NCBI GenBank assembly: GCA_959019945.1
Contig: CAUEQD010000001.1
Coordinates: 62,001-126,000, forward strand
Source of the DNA: an uncultured Collinsella sp.
Lineage (GTDB): Bacteria; Actinomycetota; Coriobacteriia; Coriobacteriales; Coriobacteriaceae
Length of the DNA stretch: 64,000 bases
Direction: 5' to 3'
The notes under the pieces are model-generated. The model saw only the letters and a program-made list of their open reading frames with translations, was not told the DNA's origin and searched no databases. How positions within the stretch are numbered: the first letter of the stretch is position 1; the number at the start of each line of letters is the position of its first letter. This document shows, in pieces, positions 8,874-16,499 of the stretch. Position numbers and translations under genes: made by a program.

Positions 8874-9031
8874 TGGGTGACAAAAGCCGTTCGGTGAAGC
8901 AAAAATGTCGGTGAACGGTAGGTTTTGGGTGGTGAGCGTATGGTGGGGGAGGCGTTGGATATACTTGAAGGCGGTAAAAATGACTGCGCAAGGTGCCACC
9001 AATGGCATCGTCGACATAGAAAGATCGACCT

Positions 9032-10036
9032 ATGGCCGCTGTTAAAAAATCGGTATCCGTTAAGGATGTGGCGCGTCTCGCGGGCGTCTCGGAGCAGACG
9101 GTCTCGCGTACCGTGCACGATTCTCCCAGCGTGCGCCCCGAGACCAAGGAACGCGTGCGTGCCGCCATGCGCGAGCTGGGGTATCGCCCCAATTTTGCCG
9201 GTCGATCGCTGCGCCGTGGCAAGTTTAAGACCGTCGGCGTCGCCATGTTCAACATTACCGGTACCGGCAACCTCGACCGTATGGAGGGCTTTGCCGCCGC
9301 GGCCGACAAACATGGCTATGCCATCACCCTTACTAAAGTAGACGGGCATCCGTATACCCTCGAGAGCGCATCGTCGCGCATGAGCGCACTGCCAGTGGAC
9401 GGTATGGTTGTGATCATGAATCGCATGCCGGCGGACTTTGGCACCTTTGAGCCGCTGCCTGGTATGCAGACGGTGCTCGTTACCATGCTGGAGCACCCGC
9501 TGTGCTCGACGGTCGATAACGATCAGTTCGATTGTTCGCGCCAGGTTGTCGAGTACTTGCTGGGGCAGGGGCACAAGACCGTGCACTTTATCTCGTGTCC
9601 CGAGCGCTCGCTTTCGGGCATGCAGCGCGAGGAGGGCTGGCGCGAGACATTGCGCGCGCATGGTATTGAGCTGCCGCGACTCATCCGTGGCGATTGGACG
9701 GCGCAGAGCGGATATGCCGCAGGCCAGGCTCTGGCGGACGATCCGACCTGTACTGCCATCTATGCCTCCAACGACGCCATGGCCTACGGCTGCATTCGCG
9801 GGCTCGAATCGCGCGGAAGGCGTGTGCCCGAGGACGCGAGCGTGGTGGGTGTTGATGACAGCCTGGGCGATATCGTGCCCGACCGTCGCCTGACCACCGT
9901 GCGCTTTGACAACAGGCGTGTCGGCATGTGGGCAGTCGATAAGATCGCCGGTGCCGAGGGGGGTGCGTCTGGCGTGGAGCACATGCTGATCCCCGGCGTG
10001 CTCGTAGAGGGCGATACGGTGCGCGATTTGCGCTAG
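9032..10036 (+). CDS. LacI-family regulator of lac cassette 2
   Basis: LacI/GalR repressor, 334 aa. The helix-turn-helix is VARLAGVSEQTVSRTVHDSP, then the hinge and an effector-binding domain ending VVGVDDSLGDIVPDRRLTTVRFD. It is divergent from lacE (357-bp gap with two operators), so it most likely controls lacE-lacG and itself. The recognition helix differs from that of the regulator at 4081 at the residue before the conserved Gln (Glu instead of Arg), which fits its different operator. The ribosome site is weak (AAAGA). Confidence 0.85.
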   Translation: MAAVKKSVSVKDVARLAGVSEQTVSRTVHDSPSVRPETKERVRAAMRELGYRPNFAGRSLRRGKFKTVGVAMFNITGTGNLDRMEGFAAAADKHGYAITLTKVDGHPYTLESASSRMSALPVDGMVVIMNRMPADFGTFEPLPGMQTVLVTMLEHPLCSTVDNDQFDCSRQVVEYLLGQGHKTVHFISCPERSLSGMQREEGWRETLRAHGIELPRLIRGDWTAQSGYAAGQALADDPTCTAIYASNDAMAYGCIRGLESRGRRVPEDASVVGVDDSLGDIVPDRRLTTVRFDNRRVGMWAVDKIAGAEGGASGVEHMLIPGVLVEGDTVRDLR

Positions 10037-10097
10037 GGCGCGGTCCTGTTTGGGTTTCCGTTAATCATGTTTGATATTGTTCGAAATGGTTTGGAAA

Positions 10098-10128
10098 CCG
10101 TTCACGGGCGAAAATTGACCGTTCACGG
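10098..10128. promoter_or_regulatory. Paired CCGTTCACGG motifs upstream of lacF
   Basis: CCGTTCACGG occurs at 10098-10107 and 10119-10128, 21 bp apart (two helical turns). The reverse complement CCGTGAACGG recurs at many other promoters in the window. A GTTCGAAAT element lies at 10079-10087, and TTGTTC and TTTGAATG elements lie in the following 60 bases, resembling the DeoR/LacR-type half sites seen before lacA. Binding proteins are not identified. Confidence 0.55.
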
Positions 10129-10250
10129 CTCGAAATAACGGTTTGCATTGTTCCTTTTTGTTTGAATGTTATTGTTTCTGTCATACACAGCGCAGCGCGT
10201 ATGCCCGGACGCGATGCTCTCCATTGGTTCATATGTGAAAGGAACGCAAT

Positions 10251-10589
10251 ATGGCAACCAAAGAAGAAATCTCGATGGTTGGATTCGAGATTGTCGCATA
10301 CGCAGGTGACGCCCAGACCGATCTGCTTGCAGCGCTCGATGCTGCTCGCGAGGGTGATTTTGAGAAGGCCGAGCAGCTGCACAAGGATGCCAGCGATGCG
10401 CTCATCGGTGCTCACGACACGCAGACCAAGCTGCTTTCGCAGGAGGCCGGCGGCGGCGAGATGGAGATGACCTTCATCATGGCTCACGCTCAGGATACTC
10501 TCATGACCACTATGATTCTGGAGAAGCAGACCCGCTTTACTATCGATGCCTACAAGCGCATCGCCGAGCTCGAGGCCAAGCTCGCCTAA
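10251..10589 (+). CDS. lacF: PTS lactose/cellobiose-type EIIA
   Basis: Small cytoplasmic phosphocarrier (112 aa) that passes phosphate from HPr to the EIIB cysteine of lactose-type permeases. The N-terminal MVGFEIVAYAGDAQTDLLAAL matches LacF. The phospho-histidine is His79 in MAHAQDTLMT and Asp82 is the likely metal ligand of the trimer. AAAGGA lies seven bases before the ATG. It is the only EIIA gene of this family in the window, so it probably serves both EIICB proteins. It stands in its own unit with a terminator right after it. Confidence 0.93.
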   Translation: MATKEEISMVGFEIVAYAGDAQTDLLAALDAAREGDFEKAEQLHKDASDALIGAHDTQTKLLSQEAGGGEMEMTFIMAHAQDTLMTTMILEKQTRFTIDAYKRIAELEAKLA

Positions 10590-10616
10590 CGAGCCCGCAC
10601 AACCAAGTCCCCTTCC

Positions 10617-10657
10617 AAAAGCTCTGCCGCAAACTCGCGACAGGGCTTTTTCTTTTT
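10617..10657 (+). terminator. Terminator after lacF
   Basis: AAGCTCTGCCGC pairs imperfectly with GCGACAGGGCTT over a short loop, followed by TTTTTCTTTTT. It fits an intrinsic terminator. Confidence 0.7.
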
Positions 10658-10785
10658 ACCCGGCACTTGGGGACGTTCCTTATCTGCCGCAGTTAGGGAC
10701 ACTCCTGCCATGCATTTGATCCTTTGAGGATGGAAGAAAACGGGTCATTAGGTTTGCTGCGATGCCGACTCGGCCTGTCGGTTAC

Positions 10786-10937
10786 AAAACTATGCCGGTT
10801 TACTACGATGAATCGCATTCTTTCAACTATGGAAAGAACGGCGTTATCAAAGCCGCAGGTAGAAAGCTTGTCATTTTCTGCTAATAGCAAATGTGGTCGG
10901 TCCTATCGGTTTTATCGTAGTAAACCAGCATAGTTTT
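10786..10937. repeat. 152-bp inverted-repeat element (MITE-like) with a short reading frame
   Basis: Arms of 24 bases at 10786-10809 and 10914-10937 are reverse complements with one mismatch. They start AAAACTATGCCGG and end in the matching GCATAGTTTT. Inside, an ATG at 10792 (or in-frame ATG at 10762) opens a frame of 30 or 40 codons ending at 10884 whose product ends GVIKAAGRKLVIFC. No ribosome site is evident for either. The rest of the 10590-11054 gap holds the lacF terminator and a GGGGAC-containing stretch at 10668-10710. It could be a miniature transposable element or a structured transcript. Confidence 0.5.
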
Positions 10938-11054
10938 GAAATGGCACTATTCGACTAGCAGCGTTATGGAGCTTCTGCACGCCCTCCCGTTCGGTTTTTC
11001 GCTGGGTGGGTATACTTCCATCCGCAATACAGGCCGGAATAAGGAGGTATCCAA

Positions 11055-12068
11055 ATGCCGGGCAACGGATTGATTCAAAAGGGAGACGCACACGAGATGA
11101 CTCATGGGCGTCCTGTCCAGATAACCGAGCACACGACGGTAACCGAGCTGCAGCCCAGCCTGTCCGATGTCGTGTGCGCAAACAAAAAACTGCAGATTGG
11201 CTTTATCGTTGCGCTCGTGGTACTGGCGCTGTTGTCGGGCTTTGTAGCTCGTCCGCATTTTGCCGATACCAAGACCTGGGACTCCACCATCGAGGTCATC
11301 GATCAAAAGAAGGGCAATGTTTTGGCGCTCACGACCTCGTGCGTCGCCCTATCTGCGGGTATCACTGCGCTGCCGGGCGATACGGGAACGCCAGTTGCCG
11401 AGCAGCTCGCGCAGCTTTCAGGCAACCTTGGTATCGTGCTTGCCGTGCTCTACCTAGAGAAATATTTGCTCACGATTTTGTGGTCGGTTGGCTTGGGCAT
11501 CTTAATCCCGTTTGCGTTGGTACTCTTTGCGGTGTCGCTCGGCATTCACGGGCGCTGGAGTACGAGCACGGTCATTCGCCGCGTGGCAACGCGTGTGCTG
11601 GTGGTCGCCATAATTGGCATGGCGTTGGTGCCTGCAAGCGTATGGGTGTCGCAAAAGGTCGACGAAACGTATCGCGTTAGCATCGAGGCGGCCGAGCAAA
11701 AGGCGACCGACGCTGCGAGCGCGGCAGATAGCGATAGCTCCAAAACAAGCAAGAAAAAGACCGAGTCCACAGAGTCCAAGAACGTGCTTGAGCAGCTTGC
11801 CGACGGTGCCTCGGGTCTCGTCATGTCGGTGACCAGCGGCGCCAAGCAGATGACCGATGAAATTGTGCGGCAAGTGACCGATCTCATCGAAGGCGTCATC
11901 GTGATGATCGTGACCTCGTGCGTGATTCCATTGCTGGTGCTCGCGGCGTTTTTGTGGCTGGGGCACGTGCTACTGGGGATTGATATTTCCGGCCCGGCGA
12001 ACTATCTGACGGGTCGCTTTCTGAGCGCTCCGTCCAAGCACGCCAAAAAGGGCGGGCAGTCCGAGTAG
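11055..12068 (+). CDS. Hypothetical multi-span membrane protein
   Basis: A 337-residue protein I do not recognise. Hydrophobic segments lie at about residues 47-66, 124-166 (probably two spans), 177-198 and 280-312. The loop between about 200 and 280 is polar and rich in Ser, Lys, Thr and Glu, with a helical Ala-rich start. The start is secure: AAGGAGG lies seven bases before the ATG. It lies between lacF and lacABC but has its own upstream gap and a strong terminator, so it may not be part of the lactose pathway. No catalytic motif is visible. Confidence 0.8.
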   Translation: MPGNGLIQKGDAHEMTHGRPVQITEHTTVTELQPSLSDVVCANKKLQIGFIVALVVLALLSGFVARPHFADTKTWDSTIEVIDQKKGNVLALTTSCVALSAGITALPGDTGTPVAEQLAQLSGNLGIVLAVLYLEKYLLTILWSVGLGILIPFALVLFAVSLGIHGRWSTSTVIRRVATRVLVVAIIGMALVPASVWVSQKVDETYRVSIEAAEQKATDAASAADSDSSKTSKKKTESTESKNVLEQLADGASGLVMSVTSGAKQMTDEIVRQVTDLIEGVIVMIVTSCVIPLLVLAAFLWLGHVLLGIDISGPANYLTGRFLSAPSKHAKKGGQSE

Positions 12069-12103
12069 CTAAAACAGCTGTATATACCGGGGAATACCGC
12101 CGA

Positions 12104-12138
12104 AGGGCGGCCGAGACACGTTCTCGGCCGCCCTTTTG
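12104..12138 (+). terminator. Terminator after the membrane protein gene
   Basis: AAGGGCGGCCGAGA pairs perfectly with TCTCGGCCGCCCTT over a short loop and is followed by TTTTGTTTGTTG. Classic intrinsic terminator. Confidence 0.9.
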
Positions 12139-12194
12139 TTTGTTGAATGCGCGGTAAGCCGGGCCTTTTCTGAGTCCAAACGGTCAGCAATCAT

Positions 12195-12282
12195 CCGCGA
12201 ACGGTAATTGTTCAAAAAAGAACAAAGATAAACAAATAGTTGTTGCAGTTACTGTTCGAATGTGTTCAAATAAACATGAACA
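12195..12282. promoter_or_regulatory. Operators upstream of lacA (DeoR/LacR-like dyads and CCG motif)
   Basis: CCGCGAACGG (12195-12204) is followed by a perfect dyad, TTGTTC, six A, GAACAA (12208-12225), and a second dyad, TGTTC and GAACA spaced by ten bases (12263-12282). TTGTTC/GAACAA dyads resemble operators of DeoR-family sugar-phosphate repressors such as LacR or GlpR. The DeoR-family gene at 20826 is the natural candidate for this role, by inference. The whole 12069-12376 gap is accounted for by this region and the preceding terminator. Confidence 0.6.
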
Positions 12283-12376
12283 GTGAAGAACCGCACATTC
12301 AGATGCCCGGACCTGAACGCGATTCAACACTTCCAAACAGAAACTACGCACCTGCGTATCTCTCAAGGAGGATGTC

Positions 12377-12805
12377 ATGAGGGTTGTAATCGCTTCCGAT
12401 GCCGACGGTATGTCGATGAAGGAGTCCATCAAGGAGATGCTCATCGCCGACGGTCACGAGGTCGTCGACTATTCCGAGACCCCTGCCGCGGACTTTGTCG
12501 ATTCCGCCACCGCCGTTGCCAAGGACCTGCTGGAGCACAAGGATTCCCAGGGCTTCGCATTCGATAAGTACGGCGTCGGCTCCTATATGGCCGCCGTCAA
12601 GATCAAGGGCATGGTCGTCGCCAACATTTCCGACGAGCGTTCCGCCTACATGACCCGCGAGCACAACGGCTCGCGCATGGTCACCATGGGCCCGGGCGTT
12701 GTGGGCACCGAGGTCGCCAAGAAGATCGCCCGCGAGTTCCTGCGCGCCCAGTACGCCGGCGGCCGTCACCAGATCCGTGTCGACATGCTCAACAAGATGG
12801 CCTAA
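12377..12805 (+). CDS. lacA: Galactose-6-phosphate isomerase subunit A
   Basis: RpiB/LacAB-family subunit, 142 aa, that with LacB converts galactose-6-phosphate to tagatose-6-phosphate. The N-terminus (MRVVIASDADGMSMKESI) and the central FDKYGVGSYMAAVKIKGMVVANISDE segment fit LacA, which lacks the RpiB-type catalytic Cys of its partner. AAGGAGG sits five bases before the ATG. It is the first gene of lacA-lacB-lacC, with 63 bp to lacB. Confidence 0.92.
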   Translation: MRVVIASDADGMSMKESIKEMLIADGHEVVDYSETPAADFVDSATAVAKDLLEHKDSQGFAFDKYGVGSYMAAVKIKGMVVANISDERSAYMTREHNGSRMVTMGPGVVGTEVAKKIAREFLRAQYAGGRHQIRVDMLNKMA

Positions 12806-12868
12806 CGAGAGCCACCGAGAACTCGAACTTCTACCTCAACTTGTGAATTCAGACGAAAGGACGTTCTG

Positions 12869-13393
12869 ATGAAGAAGACCATCGCAATCGGTTGCGACCA
12901 TATCGTTACGGACGAGAAGATCTATCTGGCCGACCGCCTGGAGCAGGCTGGCTACAAGGTGCTCGACTGCGGCACCTACAGCCACACCCGTACGCACTAT
13001 CCCATCTACGGTAAGGCCGTGGGCGAGGCTGTTGCCAGCGGCAAGGCCGACTTTGGCGTGGCCCTGTGCGGCACCGGCATCGGCATCACCAACGCCGTCA
13101 ACAAGGTTCCCGGCGCCCGCTGTGCCCTGGTCCGCGACATGACCTCTGCCCTGTATGCCCGTCGCGAGCTCAACGCCAACATCGTGGGCTTTGGCGGCAA
13201 GATCACCGGCGAGTTCCTGATGGCCGATATCATGCTTGCCTTCCTGGAGGAGCCCTACGAGAAGACTCCCGAGCACGATGCCCTGATCGCCAAGATCGAT
13301 GCCTGCAACAAGGCCGACGCCGAGGCTCAGGCCGACCCGCACTTCTTTGACGAGTTTCTCGAGAAGTGGGACCGCGGCGAATACCACGACTAA
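12869..13393 (+). CDS. lacB: Galactose-6-phosphate isomerase subunit B
   Basis: Partner of LacA, 174 aa. It starts MKKTIAIGCDHIVTDEK and carries the conserved VALCGTGIGITNAVNKVPGAR loop, which includes the catalytic cysteine of RpiB-type isomerases. AAAGGA lies seven bases before the ATG. Together LacA and LacB feed the tagatose-6-phosphate kinase encoded next. The 198-bp gap to lacC holds a structured element directly after the stop. Confidence 0.93.
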   Translation: MKKTIAIGCDHIVTDEKIYLADRLEQAGYKVLDCGTYSHTRTHYPIYGKAVGEAVASGKADFGVALCGTGIGITNAVNKVPGARCALVRDMTSALYARRELNANIVGFGGKITGEFLMADIMLAFLEEPYEKTPEHDALIAKIDACNKADAEAQADPHFFDEFLEKWDRGEYHD

Positions 13394-13470
13394 GGAGGTT
13401 CCGGCGTTCTACCGAACGCCAGACCAGTCGACGCTGCGAAGCCATCTGGCGGGCGAGTTGCTCTGATAAC
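13394..13470 (+). ncRNA. Post-stop structured element, copy D (partial)
   Basis: Directly after the lacB stop: a hairpin GGTTCCGGCG / CGCCAGACC with loop TTCTACCGAA, then GACGCTGCGAAG. This matches the first module of the element found whole after lacC, aguR, aroF and aguA. The second long helix is not clearly present, so the copy is degenerate or truncated. The remaining 120 bases to lacC contain only its ribosome site. Confidence 0.5.
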
Positions 13471-13591
13471 ACTTTTGCTTGCTGAGCTTGTGTGCTTCGT
13501 TTTGGCGGTACCTGGCATTCTGCAGCTTTTTAATTGACGGCTCGCGTTTCTGTGATGGGGCGCGGGCCGGTTTTCTAAACAGGAGTTCAAT

Positions 13592-14527
13592 ATGATTCTG
13601 ACCGTTACCATGAACCCGTCGATTGATACGCGCTATCAGCTCGATAAGCTGATCATCGACGATGTTAACCGTGTGACGCCCGAAAAGACCGCTGGCGGCA
13701 AGGGCCTCAACGTGAGCCGTGTGCTGCTGCAGTTGGGCGACGATGTGCTCGCGACCGGTCTGCTCGGCGGTCACATGGGTGCCTATATGGCCGAGCTCAT
13801 GGATGCCGATGGCGTCAAGAACGACTTTGTGCCCATCGCTGGCGAGACACGCATCTGCCTGAATATCCTGCACGAGGGCAACCAGACCGAGCTGCTGGAG
13901 AGCGGCCCGCAGATCGCCCCGGCCGAGCTCGAGGCCTTTACGGCCAAGTTCGCCGAGCTTGCAGCGAAGGCGGACGTTGTGACGCTTTCGGGCTCGCTGC
14001 CGCGCGGCGTCGATGCCGGCTACTATGCCGAGCTCGTCAAGATCGCTGAGGAGGCGGGCGCCAAGGTGCTGCTCGATACCTCGGGTGCATCGCTGGAGGC
14101 CGCGCTTGAGTCCGACGCTAAGCCTGAGCTCGTAAAGCCCAACCTGACCGAGATTAACGGCCTGCTGGGTACGTCCTTTACGATTGATGATGTCGATGCC
14201 CTGCGCGAGGCGCTCGCCGCCGATGGCCGCTTTGCCGGTATTCCCTGGGTTGTCGTTTCGATGGGCGCTGCCGGTTCGGTGGGCTTCCATGAGGGTCGCG
14301 CGTTCCGCGCCAAGACGCCCGCGATTGCGGCTGTGAACGCTACGGGTTCCGGCGACTCGACCATCGCCGGCTTTGCGCATGCCATTGCTGCCGGCGCCGA
14401 CGACGTCACGGTGCTCAAGACCGCCAATACCTGCGGCAAGCTCAACGCCATGGATCCCAAGACCGGCCACCTGGTCATGGACCGCTGGGACGAGGTCTAC
14501 AACAGCGTTGTCGTGACTGAACTCTAG
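13592..14527 (+). CDS. lacC: Tagatose-6-phosphate kinase (PfkB family)
   Basis: PfkB-family sugar kinase, 311 aa, that phosphorylates tagatose-6-phosphate to tagatose-1,6-bisphosphate. The N-terminal substrate motif is KTAGGKGLNVSRVL, and the C-terminal ATP-site motif with the catalytic Asp is VNATGSGDSTIAGFAHAI. AGGAG precedes the ATG by six bases. Related PfkB enzymes act on fructose-1-phosphate; the lacA-lacB context favours LacC. The lacD aldolase that usually follows is absent here, and a class II aldolase at 21964 may replace it. Confidence 0.88.
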   Translation: MILTVTMNPSIDTRYQLDKLIIDDVNRVTPEKTAGGKGLNVSRVLLQLGDDVLATGLLGGHMGAYMAELMDADGVKNDFVPIAGETRICLNILHEGNQTELLESGPQIAPAELEAFTAKFAELAAKADVVTLSGSLPRGVDAGYYAELVKIAEEAGAKVLLDTSGASLEAALESDAKPELVKPNLTEINGLLGTSFTIDDVDALREALAADGRFAGIPWVVVSMGAAGSVGFHEGRAFRAKTPAIAAVNATGSGDSTIAGFAHAIAAGADDVTVLKTANTCGKLNAMDPKTGHLVMDRWDEVYNSVVVTEL

Positions 14528-14673
14528 GGTTACGGCGTTTTACCAAACGCCGAAACGGCTCGACGCTACAAACGCCCCTAAGCGGCAATCTGACGTTCAA
14601 TCGTCGGGCATGACCAGAAGGTCAATGCCCTCCTCTTTCACGTCACCTTGCTCGCTTAGGGGCGTTTTCGCTG
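14528..14673 (+). ncRNA. Post-stop structured element, copy A
   Basis: Starts at the lacC stop. Module 1: hairpin with stem GTTACGGCG / CGCCGAAAC and loop TTTTACCAAA. Then the conserved single strand GACGCTACAA. Module 2: a long helix with outer stem CGCCCCTAAGC / GCTTAGGGGCG, an internal loop bearing ATCTG and ACCTTG, a GACGT / ACGTC helix and an apical GGCATGACC hairpin, ending TTTTCGCTG. Sense orientation relative to the upstream gene. Copies B, C and E keep the loops and change the stems in a compensatory way. Confidence 0.75.
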
Positions 14674-14709
14674 TCGTTGCCAAGACACCGGCGTTGCCTT
14701 GGTCGCAAG

Positions 14710-14870
14710 TAGTCATTGGGGACGCTCTTTAATGACTAGTCGTTTAAGAACGCCCCTTAAGAATGGCCCCAATGACTACACTCAAAAACGGCGCCCGCCG
14801 GCGATGTTGCCGGCGGGCGCCGTTGTCTTGAAGACGAAATGATCCGTTTTCCTCCGTCCCCAAGGGATCA
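14710..14870. repeat. REP-like GGGGAC hairpins
   Basis: GTAGTCATTGGGGACG starts a fold in which GTAGTCATTGGGG pairs with CCCCAATGACTAC near 14778, with an inner ACTAGTC. A closely related unit lies at 42037-42110. A second small hairpin (ATGATCC / GGATCAT with CGTCCCC in the loop) lies at 14838-14872, touching the end of galT. Confidence 0.6.
14784..14825 (-). terminator. Terminator after galT
   Basis: GGCGCCCGCCGGC pairs perfectly with GCCGGCGGGCGCC over GATGTT. On the minus strand it is followed by GTTTTTGAG. Intrinsic terminator of galK-galT. Confidence 0.85.
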
Positions 14871-16499
14871 TTACAACGAGTCGATAAAGCGCTGCTGGGC
14901 GGCGCGTCCCGCCTCGTCCCACTTAAAGACGCCGGCGTTGTCGAGCACGTGGCCAAACACCACGCCGACCTCCTCGTGCAGGATATCGATGGCGTTGTCG
15001 GCCGTAAGCTCGTCGGCGCGGCGAGCAAAGACGTCCTCGGCCCACGCGGCATGGCTGCGACAAAGATCATCGACCTCGAGCGCACCGGCAAGATCGTAGC
15101 TGGCATCGACCTTGGCTGCCAGCAGATGCTCACGGACAGCGCCAAGCTCGGGAACCAGGCGCGGCGGCAGAATGGCCAGGCCCATGACCTCGATCAGGCC
15201 GATGTTCTCCTTCTTAATGTGGTGGTACTCGGCATGCGGGTGGAACACGCCCAGCGGATGCTCGTCGGTCGTGATGTTGCAGCGAAGCGCCAGGTAGGCC
15301 TCGTAGATTTCGCCGCCGGCATTTCCGCGAGAGTCGACGCGGCGGATGACGGGCGTCACGGTGTTGTGGGCCACACCGTCAGCCGTGTATGCGATGACGC
15401 CCACAGACTCATCGGTCCACTCGCGCCAGGCGAGGATAATCTTCTCGGCGGCGTCGAGCAGCTGGGCGCGGTCGTGCGAGCGCAGGCGCAGCACCGAAAG
15501 CGGCCACTGCAGCACAGTGCCGGTGACCTGGTCAAATCCGGGCACGCTAAACTGCGAGACCTCGGCGGCGTGCATCATGGGGAACTCGTGCGCGCCGCCC
15601 TGGAAGTGGTCGTGCGACAGAATCGAGCCGCCCACGATGGGCAGGTCGGCGTTGGAGCCAATAAAGTAGTGCGGGAACAGGTCGACAAAGTCGAGCAGGC
15701 AGGTCAGCCCCTTGCGGTCGACGTGCATCGGACGATGCTCGGAGCTCATGGCAATGCAGTGCTCGTTAAAGTACGCGTACGGGCTGTATTGGAAGCCCCA
15801 GCGCTCGCCGTCGAGCTTAATGGGGATAACGCGCAGATTCTGGCGGGCGGGATGGGCGCCGCCGTCGGCTGCAGCGGAGCGTCCGGGATAGCCCTCGTTC
15901 TCGATGCAGAGCTGGCAGGCGGGATACTTCTCGCCCGCGTTCTTTGCGGCACCGGCCGCGGCAATATCGCGCGGGTCCTTCTCAGGCTTGGACAGGTTGA
16001 TGGTGATCTCAAGATCGCCCCAGTTGGTGGGGGTGCTCCATTTGATGTTGCGCGCGATGGCGGCACGGCGCACGTAGCCGGCGTCGCAGCACAGGCCGTA
16101 GAACCAGTCGGTCGCGGCGCGGGGCTCGTTGACGCCCATGCGGCCGTTGAACTCCTCGTTTACAACCGAAGGCCTCGGCATGAGCGCGCCCATGATGCGC
16201 ATGGCGATGCGGTCGCGGCCCGATGCCGTGTCCTCGGCGGCGCCGTTGGCAACGGCGGCCTCGGCAAGCGCGGCGAGCGTGCCCTCCAGGTCAAAGTCGG
16301 GCAGGGTATCGGGGTGCAAGAGCGAGAGTTTCTCAACTTGGAGTGCCCAAGTCATGTCGAGTGCGGGGCCCGTGGCGCCGATGCACTCCAAAATGGTGTT
16401 GTATGCCCAGATGCGATCGTCCTGGCCGATCATCGATCGGTGGATAGCGTACTCGATCAGGTTCTGCGCGGCCTCGCGCACGTCAGTCATTACAGCCAT
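14871..16499 (-). CDS. galT: Galactose-1-phosphate uridylyltransferase (type 2)
   Basis: Leloir-pathway enzyme that exchanges galactose-1-phosphate with UDP-glucose to give UDP-galactose and glucose-1-phosphate. At 542 aa it is the long GalT type found in Firmicutes and relatives. The motif LSHDHFQGG carries the active-site histidines, and YFNEHC and CQLCIENEGYPG are further family segments. The ATG at 16499 overlaps the end of galK; a second ATG at 16490 makes a TAATG stop-start overlap, so translational coupling is likely with either start. galE is not in the window. Confidence 0.93.
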   Translation of the reverse strand: MAVMTDVREAAQNLIEYAIHRSMIGQDDRIWAYNTILECIGATGPALDMTWALQVEKLSLLHPDTLPDFDLEGTLAALAEAAVANGAAEDTASGRDRIAMRIMGALMPRPSVVNEEFNGRMGVNEPRAATDWFYGLCCDAGYVRRAAIARNIKWSTPTNWGDLEITINLSKPEKDPRDIAAAGAAKNAGEKYPACQLCIENEGYPGRSAAADGGAHPARQNLRVIPIKLDGERWGFQYSPYAYFNEHCIAMSSEHRPMHVDRKGLTCLLDFVDLFPHYFIGSNADLPIVGGSILSHDHFQGGAHEFPMMHAAEVSQFSVPGFDQVTGTVLQWPLSVLRLRSHDRAQLLDAAEKIILAWREWTDESVGVIAYTADGVAHNTVTPVIRRVDSRGNAGGEIYEAYLALRCNITTDEHPLGVFHPHAEYHHIKKENIGLIEVMGLAILPPRLVPELGAVREHLLAAKVDASYDLAGALEVDDLCRSHAAWAEDVFARRADELTADNAIDILHEEVGVVFGHVLDNAGVFKWDEAGRAAQQRFIDSL

